A DNA stretch of 64,000 nt from Viscum album (Eukaryota; Streptophyta; Magnoliopsida; Santalales; Viscaceae): NCBI GenBank assembly GCA_963277665.1, contig OY728143.1, forward strand, positions 228,523,591 through 228,587,590, read 5' to 3'. This document shows positions 11,901 through 22,747 of this stretch, in pieces. The notes beneath the pieces were generated by a model. It was not told the DNA's origin. It saw nothing but the letters and a program-made list of their open reading frames with translations, and made no database searches. How positions within the stretch are numbered: the first letter of the stretch is position 1; each line of letters begins with the position of its first letter. A program made the position numbers and the translations under genes.

Positions 11901-12884
11901 ATGGCTAGAACCCGAAGGAACCGTGTTGATCAATACAATGGACAATGCAATGATTGCCCTCCTGAACAAACAAATGTTATGCGAGATGGAGTGCAAAATC
12001 TTATTACTATACTTACACAAGCTATGAATAATTCTGGACTTCCAAATGAGCAGAGAAGGGAACAATATTCTATTGAGTCCTTCATGAGGCAACGTCCACC
12101 TTCATTCAGTGGGACTTCCGATCCACTTATTGCTGAACAATGGATCAGTACCACTGAAAAGATATTTTCAGTTCTTCAATGTTCTGAACATGATAAATTC
12201 ATCTTAGCAGTATATCGTTTGGAAGGTGAAGCTGATCAATGGTGGAATCGTATCACGAATACGAGGCCAAGAGATGAAATTGAGTCCATGGAATGGGACG
12301 AGTTCAAGAACTTGTTTTTCAGTAAGTACTTCCCTCGTATTCTTCGAACAAAGATGGAAAATGAGTTTCTTGAGCTGAAGTAGAAGGATGATGAATCTGT
12401 TGGTATATACGAAGCGAATTTTACAAGACATGCAAGGTATGCATCTGGCATTATCATCCAACCTGAAAGTAAAGTTGATCGATTTTTCAGTGGCTTAAAA
12501 CCAAGTCTTCGAAGGGCATTAGCTATAAGAGACTTCAGTAGCTATGAAGAAATTGTGCATTGTGCTATCAAAGTAGAAATGGAAGTTGGTGTTACTTATC
12601 CATCTCATAGTTTTGAGAAGAAACGAAAGATGGAGTTCAAGGAGAAATCTCAAAATAATGGTGAGAAGAAGATGAATGTTTCCTTATGCACAAAGTGTGG
12701 AAAGAAGCATGGTGGAGATTGTCTTAAAAGGACTAGAAAATGTTTTAAGTGTGGAAAAGAAGGTCATCGAGTAGCTGAGTGTCGAAGTAATGGAAAAATT
12801 GTTTCTAATGATGTGAATAAAGCAAACACTATAGAGAACGCACCACCAACACTTCATGTGCAAGGAAATGGGGAATTATGCTAA
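11901..12884 (+). pseudogene. gag of element B with one premature stop
   Basis: One reading frame from ATG 11901 to the stop at 12882-12884, broken only by a TAG at 12381-12383. The N-terminal part is a retrotransposon capsid domain (FMRQRPPSFSG near residue 57, DQWWNRI near 112, FSKYFPRILR near 139). The C-terminal part has two zinc knuckles, CX2CX3HX3C near 12687 and a standard CX2CX4HX4C near 12741-12782, typical of nucleocapsid. If the TAG were read through, Gag would be about 327 residues. A consensus-like splice acceptor (TTTTAG) lies 3 nt before the ATG. A short protease-leader remnant follows 12900 and then coding is lost. Confidence 0.85.
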
Positions 12885-12899
12885 TAAATGCCCTAATCC

Positions 12900-14324
12900 A
12901 AGGGTTAGTGATGATCAATATGAGCAACCACTTAAGGAAAAGGACAAAGGGAAGTCACATGCGATCACTATTGGCGATGTTGAATATGACAACGATGTGG
13001 TGGAATGATTAAGTATTTATGTAATGGGATTCCAAAATAATGTTGTATCATAAAGTATTGGAATATTAATGTGTTGGTCTAATGTGGTATTAAAATTGAT
13101 TGACATATTTTTTGAAATAAGATGATATGCGCGTAATGAAGGGAAAACGAGAAAACGAAATGTTTAACAGTATTCATGAGCTCATGATTGATATAAGGAC
13201 TAAGTGATATCATGGTTTGAGAATATATAATTTTGAGGATTTTGGTATGTGGAAAGTGTTATCTTTTAACTGTATTCATGTTTTCACTAAGGTATTCAAG
13301 AGAATACACGATTAAGGACTTTGAATGTTTGTAATGTGACCAACAATACTTATCTTATGATATGTGGGGATCGACGACAGTATTAAATCTCTGGTAATCG
13401 TTGTCACTATATTATGAGAGTGGACTGCAGTATTATGTATAAGCCTAAAGATTAGAATGGATTATGTTTGACATAAGTTAGTATTGTTTAATGATAGAAG
13501 ATTTTCGATATTATTGATGGGATGTTATAGTAACGTAGTTTTAGAAAAAGGACAACCTGCAGGACGGGCGACATCTCATCGCTTCGGACAAGGCTGAAGG
13601 AATCGAACCCACAACTGAAGTGTGACTGGCCTTTCTCGCCTACCACTGACCTACAGGAAGTCCCTGTTTAGTAGAAGCTAGTTTAATTATATTAAGAAGT
13701 ATGATATATGAAGTATAAGTCCATTTTAGGAACCATATATGATTAATCTCACTATAGAATGACTTATGTATATTTAATAACTTTTTCTTACCTTTTGTTT
13801 GAGACAGATGGAATGACCCGTCATTCTATCACATGATCTGCTAACACTTCACGAATAACAAATTCAACTTCATTTATTTAAGAGATGAAGTGGAAATTGT
13901 TCAAGGCACAAACAACAGTGAGATTGTACCAAAATAAAGTAAGTATTTATTCTAATTCAAATTTTCAACATTAGGGAAATGATCTTGAAAACCAAAAATG
14001 TTGTCCTAGTGCCCTTATATCCGATGAATCAGATGGTACCCTAGATCATCCCAAATTTATGGCTTTGTGATTGCTAACTTTTCCATAGCCATGTTCTCTA
14101 CCACTCTCCATCAGAACTTGATGGTTAGATTTCTCTTCCATATCCATATTTCCACCTATGTGGAAACCCAGTGATTAGTTTATTTGGGTAACCGTTACAT
14201 TTCATAGTTTTGTTTTTAAAGATAAGTTTTGGTATTCCTTTTTACGATGTGGGTTTCTATCAAAGAAACTTTCAAATAGTAAACCATTTATAACCCCGAC
14301 GAATTTCGAGGGCGAAATTCATTT
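12900..14324 (+). other. Non-coding remainder of element B internal region
   Basis: Apart from a gag-pol linker remnant to about 13008 (KGKSHAITI-like, then DNDVVE and a stop) I find no protease, polymerase, RNase H or integrase motif. The segment is AT-rich and holds one SINE-like insertion (13543-13665). Its end (GAATTTCGAGGGCGAAATTC near 14300) is the conserved 3' pre-tract sequence seen in many plant Ty3/gypsy elements, so the 3' end of an ancestral pol region is kept while pol is missing. Confidence 0.7.
13543..13665 (-). mobile_element. tRNA-derived SINE-like insertion
   Basis: On the minus strand, an A-box-like TAGGTCAGTGGTAGG (within 13639-13653) and a B box GGTTCGATTCC (13599-13609) are 44 nt apart, the spacing of a tRNA promoter. 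A ~50-nt unrelated body follows, ending in CCTTTTTC, a possible Pol III terminator. The acceptor stem does not close and the anticodon arm is poor, so it is not a functional tRNA. Flanks GTTTTAGAA (13538-13546) and GTTTAGTAGAA (13666-13676) may be an imperfect target duplication. The GC-rich insert contrasts with AT-rich surroundings. Confidence 0.65.
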
Positions 14325-14338
14325 TAAGGGGGGTAGAA
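14325..14338 (+). other. Polypurine tract of element B
   Basis: AAGGGGGGTAGAA directly before the TGTAACACCCC of the 3' LTR. Confidence 0.88.
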
Positions 14339-16306
14339 TGTAACACCCCAAGATTTCATGAAAAATATTATTTTAATTTCATTAATTTCATCTACACCAA
14401 GATTACCTTGCGCTATATGCAACACCGTATTAGCTTGCAGTATACGCAACACTATTCTTGGACCGTGTTACACACAATTTTGATAATAGTTATTATACGC
14501 AACATTGAGTATATATATATATATATATTCAATGTATAAATGAAATATGGTTGGATTCTGTTATACTAAACAACGAAGGATTCTTTCACAACACGCAACC
14601 CTGACTTGGCATGCATTACACGCAATCACGACCTTCCTCGATAGCGTGTGTTGTACGCAATACCGGGTTTTAATAAACAATGTTATATTATTATAATATT
14701 GTCATGAACTAGCCGTTATGAATAGTATTAACTAAATTTTGAATTTTATAACATTATTATTCATTTTACACATTTCTAGAACATGGTATAAGAACAAAAT
14801 AAATTTTTCGGGTAAAATAAGTATTTTTAAAAAAATGCAGTTTTGCCGCCTTTTGATGGCGCACCCACTTTAAATCTGGTTTTTGACATGTTTATAAGTT
14901 CAATTTGACAAAATAAAATTCTTCTTTGGAATCAAGAAATAAAAATTTACTTTGGATAAATTTTTCATATTATTCTGGTAACTTTCACATTTTAATGAAT
15001 AGTAAAACACGCTATATTTTAATTAAAAACAACTTTTTTCATCGTGATATCTTATGTGGTTAAATTATAATATTTAATGGTTTTAAATTATAAATAGAAT
15101 ATATTTTTACCATTTAATATAATGTATGTCATTAGCATTGATTTTACCTTGAATTCGTAGGTTAAATCAATTCAATCTTTTGCAATGTTTTAAACAAAAC
15201 CCCGTTTTTATTCGACAACGGGATTAATTTTAATTTAATTTCTTCAACTTCTGTGTATTGAATTTTAAAAAATGGATTCCATATTTGGAATCAGAGAGTC
15301 AAATTATGTTAATAGGATACTTTTTATTTTTGGGAATTATGAATAAATTTTTTTTACCATAGTTAAAGGTAAATCGGGTAATTAAGGGTAAATATAATAT
15401 TTTAAAATTACCCTAAAAATGTCAAAATCCTATTGGATGACTAAAATCGACCCATATCACCTAAGGGTCAGATTAGATTCATTTAATTAAATTTTTTCAA
15501 TGAAAATAATTTAATTATTATTAAAACCAAAGAATGTGACAACATGTCACTTTCTTAAATCTTATAAGTATAATAATTTTAATCTAGTGATAAACTTCAT
15601 GAAACTTCGAACATGAATAGTATACAGAAATCTAATGAAATTATCTACATCATAGGAATTTATTTATAATTTTTATGTATTAAATAATTATCATTTATTA
15701 TGACAGAAAGATGATGCAGTAATTGTCTTATTAATGAAATATTGACAGAATTGATGTTATAAATGCCCAAATAAATGTAATTTGAGACTTTTTATGACTT
15801 ACACTAATTTTATAGGTTACTATGATATATTAGTGTTGATTTAATCAACTTTGTTCGAACATATAATTCTGTTATGACTTTCACAAGAATCATATATCAA
15901 ATAGTGTCAAAATTGACACAAAATAGTTTTTAAATCAAATATTATATTACTAATTGTTATTTTATTCCTAAAAATCTATGGTTCGCCCAAATGACTTAGA
16001 AAAAGATATATATATTAATAATAAACAATTTGGGGTTCGTTTGACATGTTATAGTAAGTGTATTAACCATATAGTGAAAGAAAACAAAAAGACACGGTAA
16101 AAGTTAAATTATTTAACTTAGAGTTAAATCTAATTGATAAGGTTAAAATAATACCCTAAACTTGTCTAAATATTATTGGTTGATATGATTTCGACCCATC
16201 CCCACTTTACCTTCGAAATAAGACCCTTTGGAACCATTATAAACCTATTTTGACTTTAATATAAAATAATATTTTGAGATATTCCTAAGGTGCCCCCCTC
16301 CTCCCT

Positions 16307-16314
16307 TATAAAAG
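16307..16314 (+). promoter_or_regulatory. TATA box, 3' LTR of element B
   Basis: TATAAAAG followed by GGGCACC, identical in position and context to 9276 in the 5' LTR. In the 3' LTR it could drive transcription outward into the flanking DNA. Confidence 0.7.
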
Positions 16315-16642
16315 GGCACCTCCTTCCCCCTCCTCCTCACACCAATTTGAGCACTAAATCTCGGCCAACCCCTGACATTTTCTCCTCTAAACTTCCCTAG
16401 AATAATACTAGAGGTCCTTGTCTTCTTCAAAGACCAATCTTAGTTCCCTAAGTGGAGGATTCAAAGAGGCGTTCCAAAGAAGAGGTAATATCTGTTACCG
16501 ATCTTTTCAATTTCTTTATTCTTCAACTTCTTCTCCTTTAGTTGTTTCATGATAAAGTAATAACATCAGTATTACTTACATACTGATATGTTATTATAAA
16601 TATGAAACAACCCTAATTCACCTTCTATCCATCCTACGGAAA

Positions 16643-17095
16643 AATGAAATCACCGCGCGTGCGTACGTACGGAATACCGTCTCCACGCCGTGGTGTAATC
16701 TATTTTCCACCACCACCTTAAAAGGATGGGTATAATGGTGTAATGAGTAACTATTTATTATTATTATAAATTAATATTGATACTGAAATAATATATATAT
16801 ACTCCAATACAATTCCACGATCATAGGAACGATATCATCACTCGTGCGTACGTACGGAATACCGTCTCCACGACGCGATGAGATTCATTCTTAATGATTA
16901 ACCATTCATGAATGATTATAAAGTATATATAATAAGTATTAATGAAATATATGACATAATAATGATACTGGATTTATGTATATATATATATATATATGTC
17001 ATCTACTTACCTCCATTCAAGACAATAAGGAATGAAAAACAGCGTTCATGCGTACGTACGGACTACCGTCTCCATGAACGGTGTTTTTCATTTCA
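16643..17095 (+). other. Three-hairpin cluster, 3' LTR of element B
   Basis: Cores at 16662, 16847 and 17051 with the same stems and spacing as in the 5' LTR. TA microsatellites between the hairpins vary in length while the hairpins themselves do not. Confidence 0.8.
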
Positions 17096-18681
17096 TTTAT
17101 CTATCTATTATATATATATATATATACTGAATATATATGATATATAAATCATATTTTATATTCTGGAAGTAAGTAAATAATGATATAAGTAATAATAATG
17201 TCAAGAACAACATGTCAAAACACCTACGATAAATGAAACGATTTTACCCAAAACGCTCTTTAACATGAAATTTACAAAAGAACGGGTAAAATAAAGTCAT
17301 AAGTGAACCATATATGATATCATAACAATTAGTATAATTCTAGAATAAGTCAATGACATTATTTAAATCATTATACAGGAGGTTCAGACACTTATGAAGA
17401 AAATCGGACCTAAGGTAAGGGAAATATCACAATCTCATTTTTATCCTAGATTGTTTATTCGTAAGAATTTACTGGGGTGTATTTTATCATCCACATCCAT
17501 GTTTCATCAATATGTAATATTATTTCCATCCACCTACAATTGTTTAAATCCATTTTTACCCTTCGGTGAGTTTTTAGTAATATGTATGAAAGGAATCTTT
17601 TGTCGTTTTTCGTACGAGGTACTTTTTGACTTTTCCGACAAAAGTACGAAGAATGTTTTTTTAACTTATACGACATGAATGGATTTTTAAAACATTATTT
17701 CCAAGAAACATCCTTTACAAGTTTTAATGTTTATTTTTAATCAACTTATTTTATTTTAAAGTCGTATGACATGTTATGAAAGGAAAAATGTTTTTGAAGT
17801 AAAAAGGATATTTTCCTCAAGAATGGAGTTCAAGTATTTTATCAAAATTATTTTCCATCTAAGATAATAAAAGGGTTCTGTTTTTATCCCTATTATTACA
17901 TTGGTTTGATTATGTTGTGATGGAAATATTTTTATGAATTTCTTTATCTTATATGAATTGTTTTATGATTTCATGTTGTTTAAGAATCCCATTTTTATTA
18001 CATGGGTTACGCTATGATGTATAGTTTATGATTATGTGGCACACATAAGAAAGGATTCATTATAAGATGGGTGGGACCTATATCTCTCTCCAATGCATTG
18101 GGTAAAGATTTTATATCTCATGAGATAGACATGGCTGGAATGGTAGGTTATACCGGTTCAGTGAAACAGGACTGAAACGAGGGTTACTCGATTCAGAAAG
18201 GGACTTTGTCCACTAAGATAGTCTTGGCAATGAGGGTTGAATAACAAGAAATGATTCTCTATGATTATGTGTGAATGCCACAAAGATTCATGTTTTAAGT
18301 TATGATTATTGTGATTACATTTCACTGCCATGATTTATCCCATGTTATGAAATTATGATCTCTTTTACAGGTTAAGATTTCCAAAAGTTATGTGCTTGTG
18401 TATACGATGTGATTGATATTTCTTTGGTTTACCCTTACTGAGCATTTGAACTCACCCTTTTATGTTTTATTTTCCCTAGGATATAAAGAAAGGGTTTAGG
18501 TAAAAAAAAGTAAGATCTTTATGGGTGATGTTGAAGATCTTTCACCACGATTAGAAGATTATATTCCGAGTTTCCAAAGACATTATACTATTACGATCCT
18601 TGTGTGTGTGTTTTTGTTATGTACTAAGTATTCGGAAAATGTAATGTAATGTCCATGTATGTCAGGCTTCAGGTCTCTACA

Positions 18682-19487
18682 TTCTATCTCTATCCCTATT
18701 ATTACATTTATTTGATTATGTTGTGATGGAAATATTTTTATGAATTCCTTTATCTTATATTAATTGTTTTATGATGTCACGATGTTTAAGATTCCCATTT
18801 TTATTACATGGGTTATGCAATGATGTATGATTTATGATTTTGTGGCACACATAAGAATGGTATCATTATGAGATGGGTGGGACATATATCTCCCTCCAAT
18901 TCATTGGTTAAAGATTTTATATCTCATGAGATAGACATGGCTGGAATGGTAGGTTGTACCGGTTCAGTGAAACAGTACTGAAACGAGGGTGACTCGGTTC
19001 AGAAATGGACTTTGTCCACTAAGATAGTCTTGGAAATGGGTCTTTACTAATAAGATATGATTCTCTATGATTATGTGTGTATGCCACAAAGTTTTATGTT
19101 TTATGTTATGATTATTGGGATTTCATTTCACTACTATGATTTATCCCATGTTATGAAATTATGCTCTCTTTTGCAGGTTAATATTTCCAAAATGTTATGT
19201 TCTTATGAAAATGTTGTGATTGATATTTATTTTGTTTACCCTTACTGAGCATTTGAGCTCACCCTTTTATGTTTTCTTTTCCCCAGGATATAAATAAAGG
19301 ATTTAGGTAAAAAAAGGAAGATCTTTATGGGAGATGTTGAAGATCTTTCACCACGATTAGAAGATTATATTCCGAGTTTCCAAAGACACTAAACTATTAC
19401 GATACTTGTGTGTGTGTTTTTGTTATGTACTAAGTATTCCGCAAAAGTAATGTAATGTCCATGTACATCAAGCTTCGGGTATCTACA
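18682..19487 (+). mobile_element. Solo LTR A, right part
   Basis: Begins with the TTCTA target copy of element B and continues the LTR A sequence (matching element B LTR from about 10843), ending ...TATCTACA at 19487. Immediately afterwards the integrase coding of element I resumes. It contains the conserved CTTACTGAGCATTTGAGCTC block near 19241 and the pyrimidine-rich tract ending CCCCAG near 19288, a possible splice acceptor. Confidence 0.85.
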
Positions 19488-20192
19488 GTATATACCTCTA
19501 GTAGAATATTCCTATAACAACAGATTCCATTTAAGTATTCATCTGGCGCCAAATGAAGCATTATATGGAAAGAGATGTAGCACACCAACTTGTCAGGATG
19601 ATGTTGGTGAAAGAAAACTCTTAGGCCCAAAACATGTTGAGGAACTAATTTAAAAGGTGTAGCTTATCCAAACCCATATCAAAGCATCCCAATTTAGGAA
19701 AAAGTGCTATGTCAATAACTGAAGGAAGGATTTGGAATTTCAAGTAGGAGACCATGTTTTCTTGAAGTTATCTGAATGGAATGGTGTTATAGGTTTCTTC
19801 AAGAAGGGTAAATTGAGTCCTAGATATATCGTAACTTTTGAAATTCTATAATGAATTGGGGTTGTTGATTACCGTTTTACAATGCCGCCAAGTCTCTAGA
19901 AATTTCACGATGAGTTCGACTTACCACTGTTGAGAAAATGCATGCTAGCCCAACACATGTACTCACCTATGAGGAAATTCAACTATAACATGATCTATCT
20001 TATTGTGACAAGCATATAAAAATTCTTGAAAGTAGATAACAAGTGATGATAACATGGATGACTCATCTGGAAAAATTTCTATTGATAAATCATAAGATGA
20101 AAGAGGAAACATGGGATCCCAAGGGACATTTGATGAAGAACCACCCGAATATTTTTAGAAAGTTATATTCTAGAAATGTCTAGGATGATGTT
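19488..20192 (+). pseudogene. Integrase C-terminus and chromodomain remnant of element I, 3' part
   Basis: Continuation of the integrase interrupted at 3936. It opens with the end of the core (EALYGKRC near 19558-19580, DDVGERKLLGP near 19597-19630), then the GPY/F-like region and a decayed chromodomain ending near 20155 (EETWDPKG near 20102-20125). It aligns with element II at 50440-51110. Joining 3936 to 19488 restores the expected order, which is strong evidence that the intervening 15.5 kb was inserted. Confidence 0.8.
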
Positions 20193-20210
20193 ATTTTAAG
20201 GAGGAGGGAA
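20193..20210 (+). other. Polypurine tract of element I
   Basis: Purine-rich run (AAGGAGGAGGGAA) directly before the TGTAACACCCC start of the LTR. This is the expected plus-strand priming site of an LTR retrotransposon. Confidence 0.8.
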
Positions 20211-21938
20211 TGTAACACCCCAAGCATCCATTATATGTTTCCCTTTGAATAATGAAATTGCTTTCATTATATGAAACATCGAGATTCTAACACAGTGCGA
20301 CCAATCAAGCTAACCGTTATGAATAGTAATACACTATTCTTGAAAATTTATGAATTTTATTTTTAAAAATGGACTTTATTTTTGAATTCAGAATATCTAA
20401 ATTAGCTTGGTTGAATTTATGGTATTTATCCGAAAACATTAAATTTTTATGAATAGTGAAAACCACTGCGTGATTTGTTAAAACATAATTTTTTTAAAAA
20501 TATTTATTTATTTAATTTTAATTAATTTTTGGTCAAAATAGATAAATAATTCCTATATATGTTTAATTTAATTCATTGGAGTCATTTTATAATAAGTTTA
20601 TATATATAAATAGTTTATAGAACTTCAAACTGTCTTTTACCCACCTTTTATGAGCATTTGAAAATTTTCATAAAACATAATTTTACCGCTTTTGTGAGTT
20701 GAATTTTAAAAAACCCAAGAGACGCGGTTGATATCATTATGTAGTATATGGTTCAACAAGATGAAAATAATTTTAGGTGAATAGTATTTTTTTGACTTTT
20801 ATTCACCGCGCTTAAAAGTAAATATGGTAATTGAGGGTAAAACTGATATCATAATTACCCTAAAACATGTCCTAATTCTATTGTATAAGTGTAATTAGAC
20901 CAAAAACAACCTTAGGAGTAAAATATGTTCCCCTTAGATCCACTTGGATTAGATTAGGACATTTATTATTATTTTATTTAAAGAAGAGTTAAAAGATTTA
21001 AATTCATTGTTTAATAACTAAATTATTTTCAATATATGGTTATATAGAAGATAAATTAGACTATAAATATACATTAGAAAGATAAAAATATTTCCTACAT
21101 AATGGTGTTTTTTTTTATTTTTAAACATTAAATAATTTAATTTATCTATGACAACATGATGATGTAGTACTTACCTTATTAATGCAAGATTAAAATTATT
21201 GATATTATAAATATACAAATAAATGTAATTTGAGACATTGGATAAAATAAACTAAATTTATTGGTTAATATGAAATGTTAGGGTTGATTGAATAAATTTT
21301 TTCAAAGTAATCATGCTGTTATGGTTTCCACAAAAACCAAATACTAAATAGAGTCAAATTGACATAATTGTGTTTTTTTAAAAAAAATAAAATATTATTA
21401 ATTGATATAATATTCTTAAAAATATATTGTTCTCCAAAAGGACTTTGATAAGGTTTTATATATTAATAATGAACTAATTTGGATTCTCTTGGATTGTTGA
21501 AGTAGGTTTATTAACCATATAATATAAAAATACAGTGAGACCTCCTAAATCACAAACTATTTAACTAAGTGTTAAATCTAAAAGTTATGGTTAATATGGT
21601 GACATAATCCTTTATAAAACCTATTTGTTGAGATGTTTTAGATCTGTCCCCACATTATCCTATAAATTAATCATTTTGGAGACATTATTAATTGAAAATG
21701 TTTTTTATAAAATAATATTTCAAGCTCTTCCTAAAGTGACCTTCACCGATCTTATAAAAAGGTACAACCACTTATCTTAATTTAACACCACCAAAGCCAT
21801 CTGGATCGGCCAAAACCGAACTAGATATCTTCTAAACGTTAATATCTTTATCCTAGAGGCCTTACTTTGGTCATAAAGTCAACCTAAGGAGCCCTTTTGA
21901 TCAAATTCAATGGAAGAACCTGGAGAAGAGGTAAATAT
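20211..21938 (+). repeat. Shared LTR of elements I and II, left part
   Basis: Starts TGTAACACCCCAAGC after the element I polypurine tract and aligns with the right LTR from 51146. TATA box at 21753-21760 (TATAAAAA). A possible splice donor AGAAGAG|GTAAAT lies at 21931, and element E is inserted 8 bp after it. The LTR resumes at 33847. Total own length is about 3.73 kb, equal to the right LTR. Confidence 0.9.
21753..21760 (+). promoter_or_regulatory. TATA box, shared LTR
   Basis: TATAAAAA in CCGATCTTATAAAAAGGTA, at the same relative place as in the right LTR (52689). Confidence 0.6.
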
Positions 21939-22236
21939 TGTAAAGACCCTCAAATTTCAAGGAAATTTTTTTCTTAATTTTCTTTGGAATTTTTCAAGAG
22001 CGCAGCTTCAGACGGCACCTGATTCCGAGGCCCGGTGTGCCCGGAATCAATTTCCGAAGTTTGGCTCGGGTACGTTCTGTGAACGGACGAGCGGGTTTTT
22101 CTATCTTTTGAACCGGTGCCCGGAATCGAATTCTGAGGGCACCGATGAAATCGCAGCACCGGTATTTGCTTAGAAACGCCTCTTCCGGAGTTGCGTTTGC
22201 TCAGACGTGGTTTTTAAATTTTGCGGCTTTAAGTCA

Positions 22237-22383
22237 GAAATAAAATAAAGTTTGTGCGACAACTTTATTTTATTTCACTTAAGCTGCTTGGAAGCCACTT
22301 GAAGCCAATTAAAGGCGGCTTGAACTGAGTTGAACTGGATAGGATTCTATCCAGAAATATCCTACCCCCTTGGTAGGATATTT
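22237..22383 (+). other. Cluster of three perfect inverted repeats in U3 of element E
   Basis: (a) 22237-22276: 16-bp arms GAAATAAAATAAAGTT and complement around TGTGCGAC. (b) About 22337-22353: CTGGATAG and CTATCCAG around GATT. (c) 22355-22383: 12-bp arms AAATATCCTACC and complement around CCCTT. Element F keeps (a) with 13-bp arms and (c) with a different loop (AAGAG on the + strand near 42215). Conserved arms with changed loops suggest selection on the dyads. Confidence 0.7.
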
Positions 22384-22632
22384 GTGAGGCAGGGCCCGCA
22401 CGAGCCCTGCCGTTTCTTTCGCTAAGTAACGCACCCGCGAAAACCCGTCAAAGTAACTGAAAAGTCAACCGACGCGTTTTCTTTATTTCTTAACAGACCA
22501 TTTAATTGGGCGGTTTATTTCGTGAATTAAATGGGCTATTTCTTTCGTGAATTAATTGGGCTGTTTCGCTCGTTGAATTAATTCAACGAACTGATGGGTC
22601 GTTACTTACGCTTTTGCGTTTGTTGGCATGTT

Positions 22633-22640
22633 TATAAAAT
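22633..22640 (+). promoter_or_regulatory. TATA-like box, 5' LTR of element E
   Basis: TATAAAAT in CATGTTTATAAAATAAGACC. The 3' LTR copy is at 31084-31091. A weaker related sequence (TAATAAAATAAGG on the minus strand near 41950 and 48345) lies at the matching place in the element F LTRs. Confidence 0.55.
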
Positions 22641-22698
22641 AAGACCAACCTAAAAATCCTTTGAAAGGATTTGAGAGGATCTTTGTTTCTTCATCTCC

Positions 22699-22702
<4 letters not shown>

Positions 22703-22740
<38 letters not shown>

Positions 22741-22747
22741 AGAACGC
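22703..22747 (+). repeat. 9-bp tandem repeat in element E 5' LTR
   Basis: Five exact copies of GAAGAACGC; the 3' LTR has the same five at 31154-31198. Just downstream of the predicted transcription start. Too short and without spacers to be CRISPR. Confidence 0.9.

Larger units (their letters stand above)
7302..18681 (+). mobile_element. Element B: complete non-autonomous Ty3/gypsy element with giant LTRs and gag only
   Basis: An 11.38-kb element with nearly identical LTRs of 4339 bp (7302-11640) and 4343 bp (14339-18681) around a 2.7-kb internal region. Perfect 5-bp target duplication TTCTA at 7297-7301 and 18682-18686. It has a primer site for initiator Met tRNA and a polypurine tract, but between gag and the tract there is no recognisable reverse transcriptase, RNase H or integrase. 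It fits the class of large non-autonomous derivatives (LARD or TR-GAG like) that would use enzymes from a related element. It is nested in solo LTR A of the same family. Confidence 0.93.
14339..18681 (+). repeat. 3' LTR of element B (4343 bp)
   Basis: Same ends and internal landmarks as the 5' copy: TATA box 16307-16314, hairpin cores at 16662, 16847 and 17051, and possible 36-nt exon 17379-17414. It differs by scattered substitutions and small indels, including the lengths of TA runs, so the insertion is old enough to have diverged but is younger than LTR A. Confidence 0.93.
1..20210 (+). mobile_element. Element I: degenerate Ty3/gypsy internal region, split by nested insertions
   Basis: Decayed internal region of a Ty3/gypsy element with domain order gag, protease, reverse transcriptase, RNase H, integrase on the + strand. 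Its own sequence is 1-3936 and 19488-20210; the DNA between is solo LTR A with element B nested in it. Position ~53 aligns with ~36250 of element II, so about 350 bp of leader and the 5' LTR lie just left of the window. Many in-frame stops and frameshifts show it is dead. It ends at a polypurine tract directly before the LTR at 20211, which it shares with element II. Confidence 0.9.

Noticed and set aside
13583..13665. Functional tRNA gene on the minus strand
   Set aside because: A and B boxes fit, but acceptor stem does not pair and the anticodon arm is poor; a SINE head explains it better.
22703..22747. CRISPR-like short repeats (GAAGAACGC x5)
   Set aside because: No spacers, 9-bp perfect tandem, inside a plant LTR.
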